From NCBI RefSeq assembly GCF_014257025.1, contig NZ_JACMSF010000023.1, forward strand, positions 55,537 through 119,536: a stretch of 64,000 nucleotides of DNA, in the 5' to 3' direction. Shown in pieces: positions 8,062 through 18,111 of the stretch. How positions within the stretch are numbered: the stretch's first letter is position 1; each line of letters opens with the position of its first letter. Source of the DNA: Streptomyces cupreus (GTDB lineage Bacteria > Actinomycetota > Actinomycetes > Streptomycetales > Streptomycetaceae). The notes under the pieces were generated by a model, which made no database searches, was not told the origin of the DNA, and saw nothing but the letters and a program-made list of their open reading frames with translations. The position numbers were made by a program, and so were the translations under genes.

Positions 8062-9946
8062 GCACACCCGGAACTTCCCGCTTCCCGGTCCGCGGGCAGC
8101 GGAGCCCGTCCGGATCGGCATCCGGACGGTGACCGGCCAGACCGCCGATGGCCGCCAGCAAAGCCCTTCGCTCGACCCATCTGATTTCGCCTGCGCACAC
8201 CTCGCGGGCGAGCTGGCGGACGAGTGGGTGGAGAAAGCCGCCTCCGCGACGCTGTCGGCGACCGCCGCGGCTTTGTATCGCCAGGCCATCACGCTGTTCT
8301 GCCAGCACGTCGATGCCCACGTTCCCCACGCGGTGAAGGCCTCGCTGGGTGAGCCGGAGCCCGACCTCGCCCACGCGCTGACCGACTGGACTCGCCTGCT
8401 GCCCGCCGCCTACGGCGCCGGCTCACGGGTGCCTGCCGCGCTCGCCGGCAAACTGCGCATTCTCATCACGCGCCGGGCCGAGCATCCGGACCGCCCGGTC
8501 GCGGCCAGCCTGCGTCGCTGGGCGAGCGGACATGCCGGTCTTCGCGGCGGACAGACCCAGGAGTTGGATGAGTTCACCCGCGCGGACAAGAAAGAGCTGG
8601 TGAAGGCCGCCTGGTCCGATCACCTTGCGATCACAGCGAGGATCCGGCGGGGCTGGAAGCTGGCGGCCACCGGGAAGGACCCGGCCAAGAACGGCTGGGA
8701 CCGCCTCGCGAACTTGCTCTGGGCGATCGCGAATGATGCCTGGACCTGCGAGGAGATCGCCGAGCACCTGCCGGGGTGGCACGAGATGCCGCCGCCGCTG
8801 CGCGAGGTCATCCCGCCCGGAACGCTTCCGCAGTTCGGCAAGCGGATGGTGCTGCGTCACCTGGTTCGCCAGTTGTTCCCGCACAACCTCGATCTGCACA
8901 GCTATCGGATCTTGCTGATGGCGGCCACTGGCCGCTCGTCCGAAGAGGTCAGCGCGCTGACCGAGGACGACATCGAGTTCGGCCCGCGCAGTGTGGTGAT
9001 CGACTTCACCAAGGGCCGGGCCCACACCCACACCCGGCAGGCGTTCAGCACCTCCGTCGAGCAGACCGGCGGGCTGCTCCATCCCCGGCGGCCGAAGCTG
9101 GACACCGCGGCTCTCACCCAGGCGCTCCTTGAACTGGCCACGCCGTTGGCCCGTCGGGCGCGCATCGAGCCTGTCCCGCTGTTCCTGCGCGCCGCCGTCA
9201 ACCCCTACACGCTGCGGATCCGACGGTTCAGCGGAGACACGGTGGCCTCCCAGTTCTCCGACTGGCTCGAGTTCCATGGCGTCAGCGTGGAGGGTCCGGT
9301 CGACATCCGGCGTCTTCGCAAGTCCGGCAAGGTCGAGAAGGCCTTGGCCTTCAGGGGCCGGGTCAGCGACATCGCCGATGACCACTCGCAGCAGACCTTC
9401 CGCGGGCACTACGCCCACGGCACGACACTGCGGGTGATCGCCGGGAACGTCATCGCCACAGCTCAGCGACGGTGGCTGGATAACGCGTTGAACGGACCGG
9501 TGGTGCTGAGCGAAGAAGCCGAGCAGTCGCTGGCCGAGCCGGGGGCGGCCGATGCTCTCGGGCTGTCGCAGGAGGAGATCGACCAGCTGCGGGACGGCCA
9601 GCTCGACATGGGGGTGTCCAGCTGCAAAGACCCCTTCGACTCCCCGTTCGGCCGCACCGGCCAGCTCTGTCCGGTCGCCCCAACCCGCTGCCTGGAGTGC
9701 CGCAACGCCTTCGTCCTGCCCTCCAACCTCCCGCAGCTTCTGCTGTTCGCCGACCACCTGGACGCGCTGCAGCTGCGGCTGTCCCCTCGGGTATTTCACG
9801 CCCTTTGGGGACAGAGCCGCATCAACATCAACGAGTCGATCAAAGCCCGTACGGACGCCGAAATCACCACGGCCCGCCGGCAGATCGCCGAGGACGGGCT
9901 GTCCCTGCAGCTTCCCCTCGCCGCCCACGTGGAGTTCGAGTCATGA
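8045..9946 (+). CDS. Tyrosine recombinase 2 of the element (TnpB-of-Tn554-like)
   Basis: A 633-residue protein that aligns by order and size with the second, larger recombinase of Tn554. The catalytic core is divergent: Arg in A-T-G-R-S-S-E-E-V, an R-L-R-K-S region where a His-x2-Arg-like motif is expected, and a terminal H-Y-A-H-G-T segment that contains the likely Tyr and His. Near the C-terminus are four Cys in a C-x14-C-x6-C-x2-C arrangement, suggesting a small zinc-binding tail. Translation is coupled to both neighbours (17-bp overlap upstream, ATGA downstream). Function rests on operon structure and weak motifs, so the catalytic role is less certain than for recombinase 1. Confidence 0.75.
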   Translation: MPRRGEHTRNFPLPGPRAAEPVRIGIRTVTGQTADGRQQSPSLDPSDFACAHLAGELADEWVEKAASATLSATAAALYRQAITLFCQHVDAHVPHAVKASLGEPEPDLAHALTDWTRLLPAAYGAGSRVPAALAGKLRILITRRAEHPDRPVAASLRRWASGHAGLRGGQTQELDEFTRADKKELVKAAWSDHLAITARIRRGWKLAATGKDPAKNGWDRLANLLWAIANDAWTCEEIAEHLPGWHEMPPPLREVIPPGTLPQFGKRMVLRHLVRQLFPHNLDLHSYRILLMAATGRSSEEVSALTEDDIEFGPRSVVIDFTKGRAHTHTRQAFSTSVEQTGGLLHPRRPKLDTAALTQALLELATPLARRARIEPVPLFLRAAVNPYTLRIRRFSGDTVASQFSDWLEFHGVSVEGPVDIRRLRKSGKVEKALAFRGRVSDIADDHSQQTFRGHYAHGTTLRVIAGNVIATAQRRWLDNALNGPVVLSEEAEQSLAEPGAADALGLSQEEIDQLRDGQLDMGVSSCKDPFDSPFGRTGQLCPVAPTRCLECRNAFVLPSNLPQLLLFADHLDALQLRLSPRVFHALWGQSRININESIKARTDAEITTARRQIAEDGLSLQLPLAAHVEFES

Positions 9947-12033
9947 CCAAGCAACTTCCCCTCCCAACGAGGTCTTCGGTCTTCCGCGACGACGAGCCCG
10001 TGGTGCAGTCCCACCCGCTGCTGCCCGGCGCCAAGCCGCCCGTCTTCTCGGAGCGGGAGTGCTGGGATCTCAACGGAGTGCTGCGCAAACCGGTCAACCA
10101 ACACCCCTCACACATGCGCGTGCCCTTTCCCGGCCTGGCACCGGCGGTGAACCTGCTGGCCCGCGAGCTGGCCATGATCTGGTTCAACCCGCGCCACCCG
10201 GCGCTGCTGGCCCGCGGCATCCACCTCGCGGACGACCCTCGTGTCGCCAACACCGTCCGCCAGCGGACCACGTGTCTGCGGGAACTCTCCGTCTTCGGAG
10301 CCAACCAGCAGCTGCCCGAGCTGGTCAGCCGGTGGGCGACGGAGGACTTCCACCGCTTCCTCGCTCATCACAGCAACCCGGACCCAGAGCCCCGTCTCGT
10401 CGACCACATCGTGGTCATCAAGGCCCTGCACCGGTTCGGCCGGGCCCTGGCCAACGGCGGCCTGGAGGAAGACCCCTGGCCGGGCACGTCCGCCACCGCG
10501 GTCCTCAAGCTGCCGGTCAACGGCCCGCTCAAGACGCCCGTGGTCAAGCCGGCGACCTGGTTCCCGCTGGTCCGGGCCGCCTGGACCTACATCACTGTCT
10601 TCGCCCCGGACATCCTGCGGGCCCTCGATCGCTGGCAGGCGATCGAGGCACACGCGGAAGACATCAAGCTGCCGGAAGCGGACCGTCGGCTCACAGCCTG
10701 GCTAGCCGACCCGGCAAGCCGTGTCCCGGCCCGACCGCCCAGCGCCCAGACCGGACGGGAAGGCCCGGTCCACTGGGACCTGCTGGCCCGGATGGTCGGA
10801 CTCGACGCAGACCGCAGGAACCTGTTCTCCACCACCAGCAGCACCGGCCGCGCACGCCGGGCCTCCGTCGAACGGCTCGTCGTGGCCGGCCGCGTCCAGC
10901 ACGGGCTGCTGCCCGACCTGGTGGAGGTCGACCGCCCCGACGGAAGCCGCGGACCCTGGCACGACGCACTGCTGCCCAGGCAGCTCGGGCGCGAGGCCAC
11001 GGCCCTGCGCAACGCCTGCTACATCTTCGTGGCGGCCCTTTCGATGATGCGGGACTCCGAAATTCGGGAGATCACCAAGGGCTCCGTCGTCGAGTACTTC
11101 AGCACACCGGCCGTGAAGTCGACCAAGGTCAAGCTCGACGCGGACCTGCCTGTCAAGCACTGGTGGATCATCGAACCGGTCGCCCGAGCCATCGAGCTCG
11201 CCGAACAGCTCTCCCAGCACCCCGAGCTGGCGTTCGCGTCCGTCCCAGGCCGCGATGCGGAAACCCTGTTCACCAGCAAGGACGTGATCGAGGACTTCGT
11301 CGATCACGTCAACCGACGCCGGAACATCACCGGTCTGGACGAGATCCCGCCCCAGCACATCACACCGCACATGTTCCGCAGGACCATGGCAATGCTCACC
11401 CGGGACTTTCCCGGCTCGGAGATCGCGGTCGGCATGCAGCTCAAGCACGCCGCAACCCGAGCCCTGGCCAACCGGACCACCGGCGGCTACATGGAGCCCG
11501 CCTCATCCTGGGCCCGTCATCTCGACAACGCCGTCTCCGAGCGGAAGTTCCAGCGCGTCAAGGAACTCTTCGCGGCCGACAGCCGCGGCGAGACCATCGG
11601 CTTCGGCCCCGGCGCCGACCGCATGCGCGAGGCCTTCGCCGCAGTGCGCGAGAAGGCTGCCGAGCTGCGGGCCACCGGCAAAGCCCAGCGCGGCGACCTC
11701 CGGGTCGAACACGACCTGCTCCAGCGCACCCGGTTCTCAATCCGCTTCGGCACGCTCAACCACTGCACCATGAACGACGACGACCCCGTCGGGGCCAAGT
11801 GCCTCGAGGACGCCGTCGTTCCCAAAGGACACCGCGGCCCTCTCCTCGACCGCTGCCAGCCCTCCCGATGCGCCAACAGCATCCTCGGACCCGAGCACCT
11901 ACCGATCTGGACGGCTGAACGCAGCTCCCTGAACCGGCTGCGAGCCGATCCCAAGCTCCCCGCCAACCGCCGAGCCCTGCTCGACGCCCAGCTGAACGAG
12001 GTGGCCCTGATGCTCAAGAAGGCCGGCCAGTGA
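9943..12033 (+). CDS. Tyrosine recombinase 3 of the element
   Basis: A 696-residue recombinase-like protein. The C-terminal half shows Arg in M-M-R-D-S-E-I-R, His-x2-Arg in P-H-M-F-R-R-T-M, a Lys-His in L-K-H-A-A-T-R, and Tyr in G-G-Y-M-E-P, which is the order of a tyrosine-recombinase active site. The first 300 residues match no domain I recognise and may bind DNA ends. A Cys/His cluster near the C-terminus (N-H-C-T-M, K-C-L-E, R-C-Q-P-S-R-C) could bind zinc. ATG 9943 overlaps the stop of recombinase 2 (ATGA), and its own stop overlaps the next start (GTGA). Tn554 itself has two recombinases, so a third marks a distinct subgroup. Confidence 0.75.
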   Translation: MTKQLPLPTRSSVFRDDEPVVQSHPLLPGAKPPVFSERECWDLNGVLRKPVNQHPSHMRVPFPGLAPAVNLLARELAMIWFNPRHPALLARGIHLADDPRVANTVRQRTTCLRELSVFGANQQLPELVSRWATEDFHRFLAHHSNPDPEPRLVDHIVVIKALHRFGRALANGGLEEDPWPGTSATAVLKLPVNGPLKTPVVKPATWFPLVRAAWTYITVFAPDILRALDRWQAIEAHAEDIKLPEADRRLTAWLADPASRVPARPPSAQTGREGPVHWDLLARMVGLDADRRNLFSTTSSTGRARRASVERLVVAGRVQHGLLPDLVEVDRPDGSRGPWHDALLPRQLGREATALRNACYIFVAALSMMRDSEIREITKGSVVEYFSTPAVKSTKVKLDADLPVKHWWIIEPVARAIELAEQLSQHPELAFASVPGRDAETLFTSKDVIEDFVDHVNRRRNITGLDEIPPQHITPHMFRRTMAMLTRDFPGSEIAVGMQLKHAATRALANRTTGGYMEPASSWARHLDNAVSERKFQRVKELFAADSRGETIGFGPGADRMREAFAAVREKAAELRATGKAQRGDLRVEHDLLQRTRFSIRFGTLNHCTMNDDDPVGAKCLEDAVVPKGHRGPLLDRCQPSRCANSILGPEHLPIWTAERSSLNRLRADPKLPANRRALLDAQLNEVALMLKKAGQ

Positions 12034-12434
12034 CCGTCTCCGCCAAGACCGAACAGGCCCTGCGCAATGCCATGGAACGGCTCCTGTCGGGTCAGCCCCA
12101 GCACACCGACGGCAAGCTCACCAAGAACAACCTCTGCCGCGAGGCCGGGGTCAGCCGGGCCACGATGCACCGGGCCACCGAGATCCTCACCGAGTGGGAC
12201 TGCCGGACCGCCACCAGCCCAGCTGGCGTCCTGCAGCAACGACACACCACGGAGCTCGCCGAGCTCCGCGGCAAGCTGCGCAGGAGCCGCCAGGAGTGTC
12301 ACGCCCTTCAGGAGCAGGTCGACGCGGCCGCCACCGTCATCATGACGCTCCTCGCGGAGAACGCATCGCTGCGTGAGCACGCCAATGGCCATTCGGCCGC
12401 AGTGATCCCTATTCCACTCAGCCGGAAGCGCTGA
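12030..12434 (+). CDS. Small coiled-coil DNA-binding accessory protein (TnpC/DUF6262-like)
   Basis: A 134-residue protein in the position of Tn554 TnpC, coupled to recombinase 3 by a GTGA overlap. The first 60 residues contain a helix-turn-helix-like segment (L-C-R-E-A-G-V-S-R-A-T-M-H-R). Residues of about 75-118 form a heptad-rich helix (T-E-L-A-E-L-R-G-K-L, then L-Q-E-Q-V-D-A-A) that should dimerise. TnpC-like proteins influence the efficiency and orientation of transposition. The start codon is GTG. No distinctive ribosome binding site is needed given the overlap. Confidence 0.72.
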   Translation: MTVSAKTEQALRNAMERLLSGQPQHTDGKLTKNNLCREAGVSRATMHRATEILTEWDCRTATSPAGVLQQRHTTELAELRGKLRRSRQECHALQEQVDAAATVIMTLLAENASLREHANGHSAAVIPIPLSRKR

Positions 12435-12508
12435 CTATTGACGCGAAATCGGGTGCTCAAGTCCATTCTGCAAGTAGTCGCAGTGAGCGGACCGTCTCGC
12501 CTAGGCAC

Positions 12509-12850
12509 CTAGTTACACAGATTCCGGATGCCCCACTTGAAGATAAGTGCAGCAACAATCGCAGCAGTTGCCTGCCCGAGGCCAAGGCCGACAATTACGT
12601 CCACCATCGTGGCGGCGTCCACAATGGCATCCACCGTGGACGAGGATCGGAAACCGCGACGGCCTAGTTCCGCGCAGAGATCCTGTCGATGGCGGGACAG
12701 CCACCCCTCCAGCCAGTTCCGGGCGTCTTCAATGCCCCGTCGCACGTCGGCCGGACCGAACTCCTCAGCGGTTTCGCCGTACAGTTCCCCAGCAAGGGCG
12801 GCGAGAAGCGCCTCCTCGATCTGCTTATCGGGCTCCGGCATTTGGTCCAA
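12509..12850 (-). CDS. Uncharacterised small cargo protein with hydrophobic C-terminus
   Basis: A protein of about 113 residues with no family I recognise. It starts with an acidic helical segment (Q-I-E-E-A-L-L-A-A-L-A-G-E-L-Y), has a central R-G-I-E-D-A-R-N-W-L-E-G-W-L stretch, and ends with a hydrophobic, glycine-containing helix (V-D-V-I-V-G-L-G-L-G ... A-A-I-V-A-A-L-I-F) before a short basic tail. The best start is TTG at 12850, because AGGAG lies 7 nt upstream of it; the in-frame ATG at 12841 has no such site. It is divergent from the HExxH cargo gene. Its small size and membrane-like tail could fit a membrane-acting or regulatory partner, but that is only a guess. Confidence 0.5.
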   Translation of the reverse strand: MDQMPEPDKQIEEALLAALAGELYGETAEEFGPADVRRGIEDARNWLEGWLSRHRQDLCAELGRRGFRSSSTVDAIVDAATMVDVIVGLGLGQATAAIVAALIFKWGIRNLCN

Positions 12851-13278
12851 TTGAGTTCTCCTGCCTCGACCTCTCCCAGGCATATTGGCGATCGTCGATC
12901 ACGATGGAAGATTTCAACCGCATTGGCTGACGGTCCCCACTCGCCTGGGGGCCCATATTAGGCGCGTGCTGACCCTTCACGACGGATTTCCGTCGGTGCG
13001 CCGTGCGATAGCTGGTCGGGCGGTCGACCTTCTACAAGGTGCGGTTCCGGCGGGGGCCACGCTGATGCACCAGCGTCAAGCGCATCCGACCCGGCTGGCC
13101 TGCAGGGCGGCTCTGGCAGTCCTCATGCCTGTGTGGTGGACCGACCATGCCAACACCGCTGGCCCTTGGGGCGTGACGCAGCCTGCGGATCCTAACGCTG
13201 GGCTGTGGAGCTGCAAACCAGTGCTGGGAGGACTAGCGTCAAGGTAAGGCAGATGGCCAACTCCGACGGCGGTCGCGC
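12851..13278. other. Divergent intergenic region between the two cargo genes
   Basis: About 430 bp between the small minus-strand gene and the plus-strand HExxH gene. A 120-codon plus-strand frame (12885-13247) exists but has Trp- and Pro-rich composition and no family resemblance. I treat it as chance or remnant. No convincing promoter hexamers were found. Confidence 0.4.
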
Positions 13279-14805
13279 ATGGATGATCAGCTACCCATAC
13301 AGCCGCGATCCGTTGTGGACTCGGACGCGGAACGTGCACGCTTGCAACTCCAACAAGGCGAGCCTAGTACCTGGGAAGGGGATTCAGAGAGGGAGACCGG
13401 GTGGTTCGAAACCGGTCGACGCGCGTACTTGCGACAGCGGCGAAAGCGATATCCGCACAGCCCGGAACAAGCCACCATCGATGGCATTTGGGCGCAACTG
13501 GTACAGGCTATAAGCAACCTTGACGATCACGAGCTGAGCACCTTGGATACCCATGCAATAGGTGGCGTTGTCCCAGTTCACTCTACCGCCTCGGGCAGAA
13601 TCGTTAGCCTCCGAAGGTTCAAGGACGGAAGCAGCCAACTGCTCGTTTCCCACCGGTTCATATGTATCGTTCTGCTTCTCTCCACTCTGGCGAGATTTGA
13701 GATATCAAAACCGCTTCTACGCCTAGCCATTAGTCGGTTCGGGGCTCCTGCAATCACGGGAGCCCCACCGAGCACGTATGCCGCGATGGCCCGCTCAGCA
13801 ATATTCAGAGACCTACTGATACAACTGAACTTCCACGGCATCATAGCGAGCTATCGCCCTAGGATATCTCCATGGTCAGGCCTGCTGTTCCGTTCGGCGA
13901 TTACCTTCGCCATGGCCCACGAAGCGGCACATCTACTCATCGGTGATCGCGATTCACTTGAGGCACAATCGTCAGTCCATCTTCGCAGCGACGGAAGCAT
14001 CGCCGAGTCGCAGTGGGGACCAGAATTGTCTCAAGACAGGCTCGCGCTGAGATTGACTAGATACGCCGCCGAAATACCGGCAACTAAAACAGGCTACGCG
14101 TCAAGGGTGACACCTACGGCAGTAAATGATCACGTGCTTTCATCTTCAGTCATATCCCTGGTGGGCTTGCACGGCTTGGAGTGCGCATACCTTGTGGGTG
14201 AGTCAGATTCTCACCCAAGCGCCCTCGATCGCCTCGGTTCTCTGATGGTTGAGTTCAACCCTATGACATCTCCACAGTCCCTTAGGTGCATCGAACGACT
14301 ACTGCCGGTGGTGGACACGTGTCTATTCTTGGAGCCGCTACCGGTAGAGGCCTGGGATCTGTTGGCATCACTAATTCGCGTTCACGCCATTCGCGCAACC
14401 GAGAGCCGACGGGCTGCCGTCAGGATCGTGGACAGCACCAAGAACAGCGACGTTGTTCTCACGGCCAGGGCAGAGTACCCGCACACCTACGACTATCTGA
14501 CTTCCGTGCAGGGCACCGAGGTACCCGCCGGTACATGTCTCGACCTCTTGCGAACCCATGGACGCAACGCTATGCCACAGGTGCTCGATCTTCTGGAGGT
14601 TCCTAAGCGGAGCATTCTTGAGAGTTCCGCCCAGATGACCAGAGGCGATATCGCCCGAATCATCAACGGATCGCGCCGCATCTGCCTTCCGAACGGACTA
14701 GATAGGCGCACCTACGTGGACACCTGGGCAAATGTAGTGGCTACCGCGATGAGAGAGATTCCGAACCGGAATCGACTGTTCTACGAACTGTTGGACCCCC
14801 TCTGA
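13279..14805 (+). CDS. Lower-GC cargo protein with HExxH metallopeptidase-like motif
   Basis: A 508-residue protein of unknown function. Residues 214-218 read H-E-A-A-H, preceded by a hydrophobic helix (S-A-I-T-F-A-M-A) and followed by L-L-I-G-D, as in zincin metallopeptidases. Glu249 in P-E-L-S-Q-D-R-L-A-L sits where a third zinc ligand would be expected (compare E-x2-A-D in M48/M78-like enzymes). There is no signal peptide, so it should act in the cytoplasm. The N-terminal 100 residues are charged and the C-terminal 200 match nothing I know. AT-rich codons such as ATA and AGA are frequent, unlike the neighbours, which supports recent transfer. ATG 13279 lacks a clear ribosome binding site. 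Confidence 0.6.
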   Translation: MDDQLPIQPRSVVDSDAERARLQLQQGEPSTWEGDSERETGWFETGRRAYLRQRRKRYPHSPEQATIDGIWAQLVQAISNLDDHELSTLDTHAIGGVVPVHSTASGRIVSLRRFKDGSSQLLVSHRFICIVLLLSTLARFEISKPLLRLAISRFGAPAITGAPPSTYAAMARSAIFRDLLIQLNFHGIIASYRPRISPWSGLLFRSAITFAMAHEAAHLLIGDRDSLEAQSSVHLRSDGSIAESQWGPELSQDRLALRLTRYAAEIPATKTGYASRVTPTAVNDHVLSSSVISLVGLHGLECAYLVGESDSHPSALDRLGSLMVEFNPMTSPQSLRCIERLLPVVDTCLFLEPLPVEAWDLLASLIRVHAIRATESRRAAVRIVDSTKNSDVVLTARAEYPHTYDYLTSVQGTEVPAGTCLDLLRTHGRNAMPQVLDLLEVPKRSILESSAQMTRGDIARIINGSRRICLPNGLDRRTYVDTWANVVATAMREIPNRNRLFYELLDPL

Positions 14806-14902
14806 GAGGAAGAATAGGTCGACTGAGGCAGAGTCGTCCGGCTCGCTCAACGTGAGGACTGTTGGCCACACCGCCCGGCCCAAGCGAGGCATACGTGTCT
14901 CG

Positions 14903-14926
14903 TGAGACATACCGAGGTCTGGAGAA
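14903..14926 (-). repeat. Right terminal inverted repeat of the Tn554-like element
   Basis: Read on the minus strand, the end begins TTCTCCAGACCTCGGTATG and continues to GTCTCA, matching the left end with a few mismatches and a 2-nt length difference. It overlaps a subterminal hairpin TGTCTC-GT-GAGACA at 14896-14909, comparable to the one inside the left end. Confidence 0.8.
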
Positions 14927-14931
14927 AGTTG

Positions 14932-15606
14932 GCCCTTCACCCCTACCCGGCCGGTCTGGTCATCGCGACCAAGGTCGGCCCCCTCTTCACCCCCGACGGC
15001 GGACTGGCCGCGACCTCCGACCCGGCTGCCCTTCGACCGCTGGTCGAGGAGAACCTCGAAAGCCTCGGCCTGGACCGCCTCGACCTGGTCTATCTGCGCA
15101 TCGGCGGCATCGAACCGCCGCCGCACGGCGAGTCCGTCGCCGAGCGCTTCGCGGCACTGGCCGCGATGCGTGAGGAGGGGCTGATCCGCCACCTCGGGCT
15201 GAGCCATGTCGACGCCGCCCACCTCGCCGAGGCCCGGGCCATCGCACCCGTCGCCGCGGTCCAGAACCACTTCCACACCGCCAAGCGCGACGACACCGAG
15301 GTGCTGGCCGCCTGCGAGGAGGCCGGCATCGCCTACGTGCCGTACTTCCCCCTGGGCGGCGGCCTGAGCGACCTCACCGGTGACCGCATGGCCAAGGTCG
15401 CGGAGCGGCACGGAGCCACGGTCCCGCAGATCGCGCTCGCCTGGCTGCTCGCCCGCTCGCCCGTCACCCTGGCCATCCCCGGCACCGGTTCCCTCTCCCA
15501 TCTGGAGGAGAACACCGCCGCCGCGTCGATCGTCCTCACCGAAGAGGATCTCGTCGACCTCACGACTGAGCAGGCCCAGCCGATCAGAACACCGACAGGC
15601 CCGTGA
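14932..15606 (+). pseudogene. 3' part of the interrupted aldo/keto reductase gene
   Basis: Codons for the rest of the reductase resume at GCC 14932: the K-V-G-P strand, the L-D-R-L-D-L-V-Y-L-R segment, the G-L-S-H strand, and the C-terminal I-P-G-T-G-S-L-S-H-L-E-E-N NADP(H)-binding motif. A GTG at 14902 inside the transposon end opens a frame that would add ten foreign residues, so a truncated protein could be made. Without the N-terminal catalytic Tyr/Asp half it should be inactive. The 3' end overlaps the convergent glutaminase gene by 23 bp. Confidence 0.88.
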
Positions 15607-16525
15607 GCGTGGTGAAGCGGTCCAGTGCCGCCACCCCCGCCACCGAGTTGCCGCGCTCGTCCAGGCCCGGACTCCAGACGCACAGGGTGCAGCGGCCGGG
15701 GACGACGGCGATGATGCCGCCGCCCACGCCGCTCTTGCCGGGCAGGCCCACTCGGTAGGCGAAGTCGCCCGCCGCGTCGTAGGTGCCGCAGGTCAGCATC
15801 ACCGCGTTGACCTGCTTGGCCTGGCTGCGGGTCAGCAGGCGGGAGCCGTCGGCGCGGACGCCGTGGCGGGCCAGAAAGCCGGTGGCCAGGGCGAGGTCGG
15901 CGCAGGAGGCGCGGATCGCACACTGGCGGAAGTACTGGTCCAGCAGAACCGGAACCGGGTTGTCGATATTGCCGTAGGAGGCCATGAAGTGGGACAGGGC
16001 GGCGTTGCGGTCACCGTGCGCCGACTCGGAGGCGGCGACGTCCTTGTCGAAGTCCAGGGTGGGGTTGCCGCTCTCCGCGCGCAGGAAGGCGAGGAGTTCG
16101 CCCGCCGCGTCGCCGGTACGGGTCTGGAGGCGGTCGGTGACGACGAGGGCACCGGCGTTGATGAACGGATTGCGCGGGATGCCGTTCTCGTACTCCAGCT
16201 GCACCAGGGAGTTGAAGGGATTGCCGGAGGGCTCGCGGCCCACGTGCTCCCACAGTTCGTCGCCCTCGCGGGCCAGGTCGAGGGCGAGGGTGAAGACCTT
16301 GGTGATGGACTGGGTGGAGAAGGGCTCACGCCAGTCCCCCACCCCGTACACCGTGCCGTCGAGCTCGGCGACGGCCATGCCGAAGCTGCGCGGGTCGCGG
16401 GCCGCGAGTGCCGGGATGTAGTCGGCGGCGCGGCCGCGGCCCGGGGTGCGCCCGATCTCGTCGGCGATGCGCTCCAGGACCGGCCGGAAGGTCTGGGACG
16501 ACGGTGGAACACTCATGATCACCAT
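15584..16525 (-). CDS. glsA: Glutaminase A
   Basis: A 313-residue glutaminase of the serine-dependent beta-lactamase-like fold, converting L-glutamine to glutamate and ammonia in the cytoplasm. Visible signatures are F-S-T-Q-S-I-T-K with the Ser-x2-Lys catalytic pair, the N-P-F-I-N-A-G-A-L segment, the Y-F-R-Q-C region and the G-K-S-G-V-G-G-G-I C-terminal loop. ATG 16525 is preceded by GGAGG four nt upstream; an internal ATG nine nt later is less well placed. It lies 36 bp downstream of aspA on the same strand and closes a block of amide-amino-acid degradation genes. Confidence 0.95.
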   Translation of the reverse strand: MVIMSVPPSSQTFRPVLERIADEIGRTPGRGRAADYIPALAARDPRSFGMAVAELDGTVYGVGDWREPFSTQSITKVFTLALDLAREGDELWEHVGREPSGNPFNSLVQLEYENGIPRNPFINAGALVVTDRLQTRTGDAAGELLAFLRAESGNPTLDFDKDVAASESAHGDRNAALSHFMASYGNIDNPVPVLLDQYFRQCAIRASCADLALATGFLARHGVRADGSRLLTRSQAKQVNAVMLTCGTYDAAGDFAYRVGLPGKSGVGGGIIAVVPGRCTLCVWSPGLDERGNSVAGVAALDRFTTLTGLSVF

Positions 16526-16561
16526 TGTGCCTCCGGGCCGGTCCTGGCGCGCTTTCGCAGG

Positions 16562-17974
<1,413 letters not shown>

Positions 17975-18012
17975 GAGAGGGCTCTACTTTCTGAAAAGGG
18001 CAAGGGAGACAT

Positions 18013-18095
18013 ACCTAGGGGCGCGGGGCTGTATCAATTTGCGGCTCCGCCGCGTGGGCGCGACCAGCCACAACCGGCCGGCAGCCGCCGAACAA
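18013..18095. repeat. Streptomyces dispersed GC-rich intergenic repeat
   Basis: The stretch beginning CCTAGGGGCGCGGGGCTGTA and containing GCGGCTCCGCCGC and GGGCGCGACCAGCCACAAC matches a sequence I recognise as recurring in many Streptomyces intergenic regions. It can fold into nested hairpins. It fills the 137-bp gap between the asparaginase and aspartase genes and may act as an RNA processing or termination site. The recurrence is from memory; the folding potential is visible. Confidence 0.6.
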
Positions 18096-18111
18096 CAGAT
18101 CCGGCAAATCC

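Larger units (their letters stand above)
6477..14932 (+). mobile_element. Tn554-like transposon with three tyrosine recombinases, inserted in an aldo/keto reductase gene
   Basis: The element proper spans 6477-14926, with a non-native AGTTGG at 14927-14932. Left flank GCGAGG (6471-6476) and right flank CCCTTC (14933 on) join to make an intact reductase frame, so AGTTGG behaves as a 6-bp coupling sequence carried from an earlier site. This is how Tn916- and Tn554-type tyrosine-recombinase elements insert. The ends are imperfect inverted repeats beginning TTCTCCAGAC. Contents in order: three overlapping recombinase genes, a small coiled-coil protein gene, then a cargo segment with one minus-strand and one plus-strand gene. 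The cargo plus-strand gene is visibly lower in GC than the chromosome. Confidence 0.85.

Noticed and set aside
8423..9928. 501-codon minus-strand frame opposite recombinase 2
   Set aside because: It is the third-position-GC shadow of a gene with recombinase features and translational coupling on the plus strand.
12885..13247. 120-codon plus-strand frame in the transposon cargo region
   Set aside because: Composition is not protein-like, no ribosome binding site is seen and no family matches.
14902..14931. GTG in the transposon end as a genuine start for an intact reductase
   Set aside because: The protein would lack the catalytic N-terminal half; the frame is open only because the insertion happens to be in phase.
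15584..16525. Glutaminase as part of the glutamine-using indigoidine locus
   Set aside because: It is 35 kb away and lies directly behind aspartase in an amide-amino-acid catabolic block.
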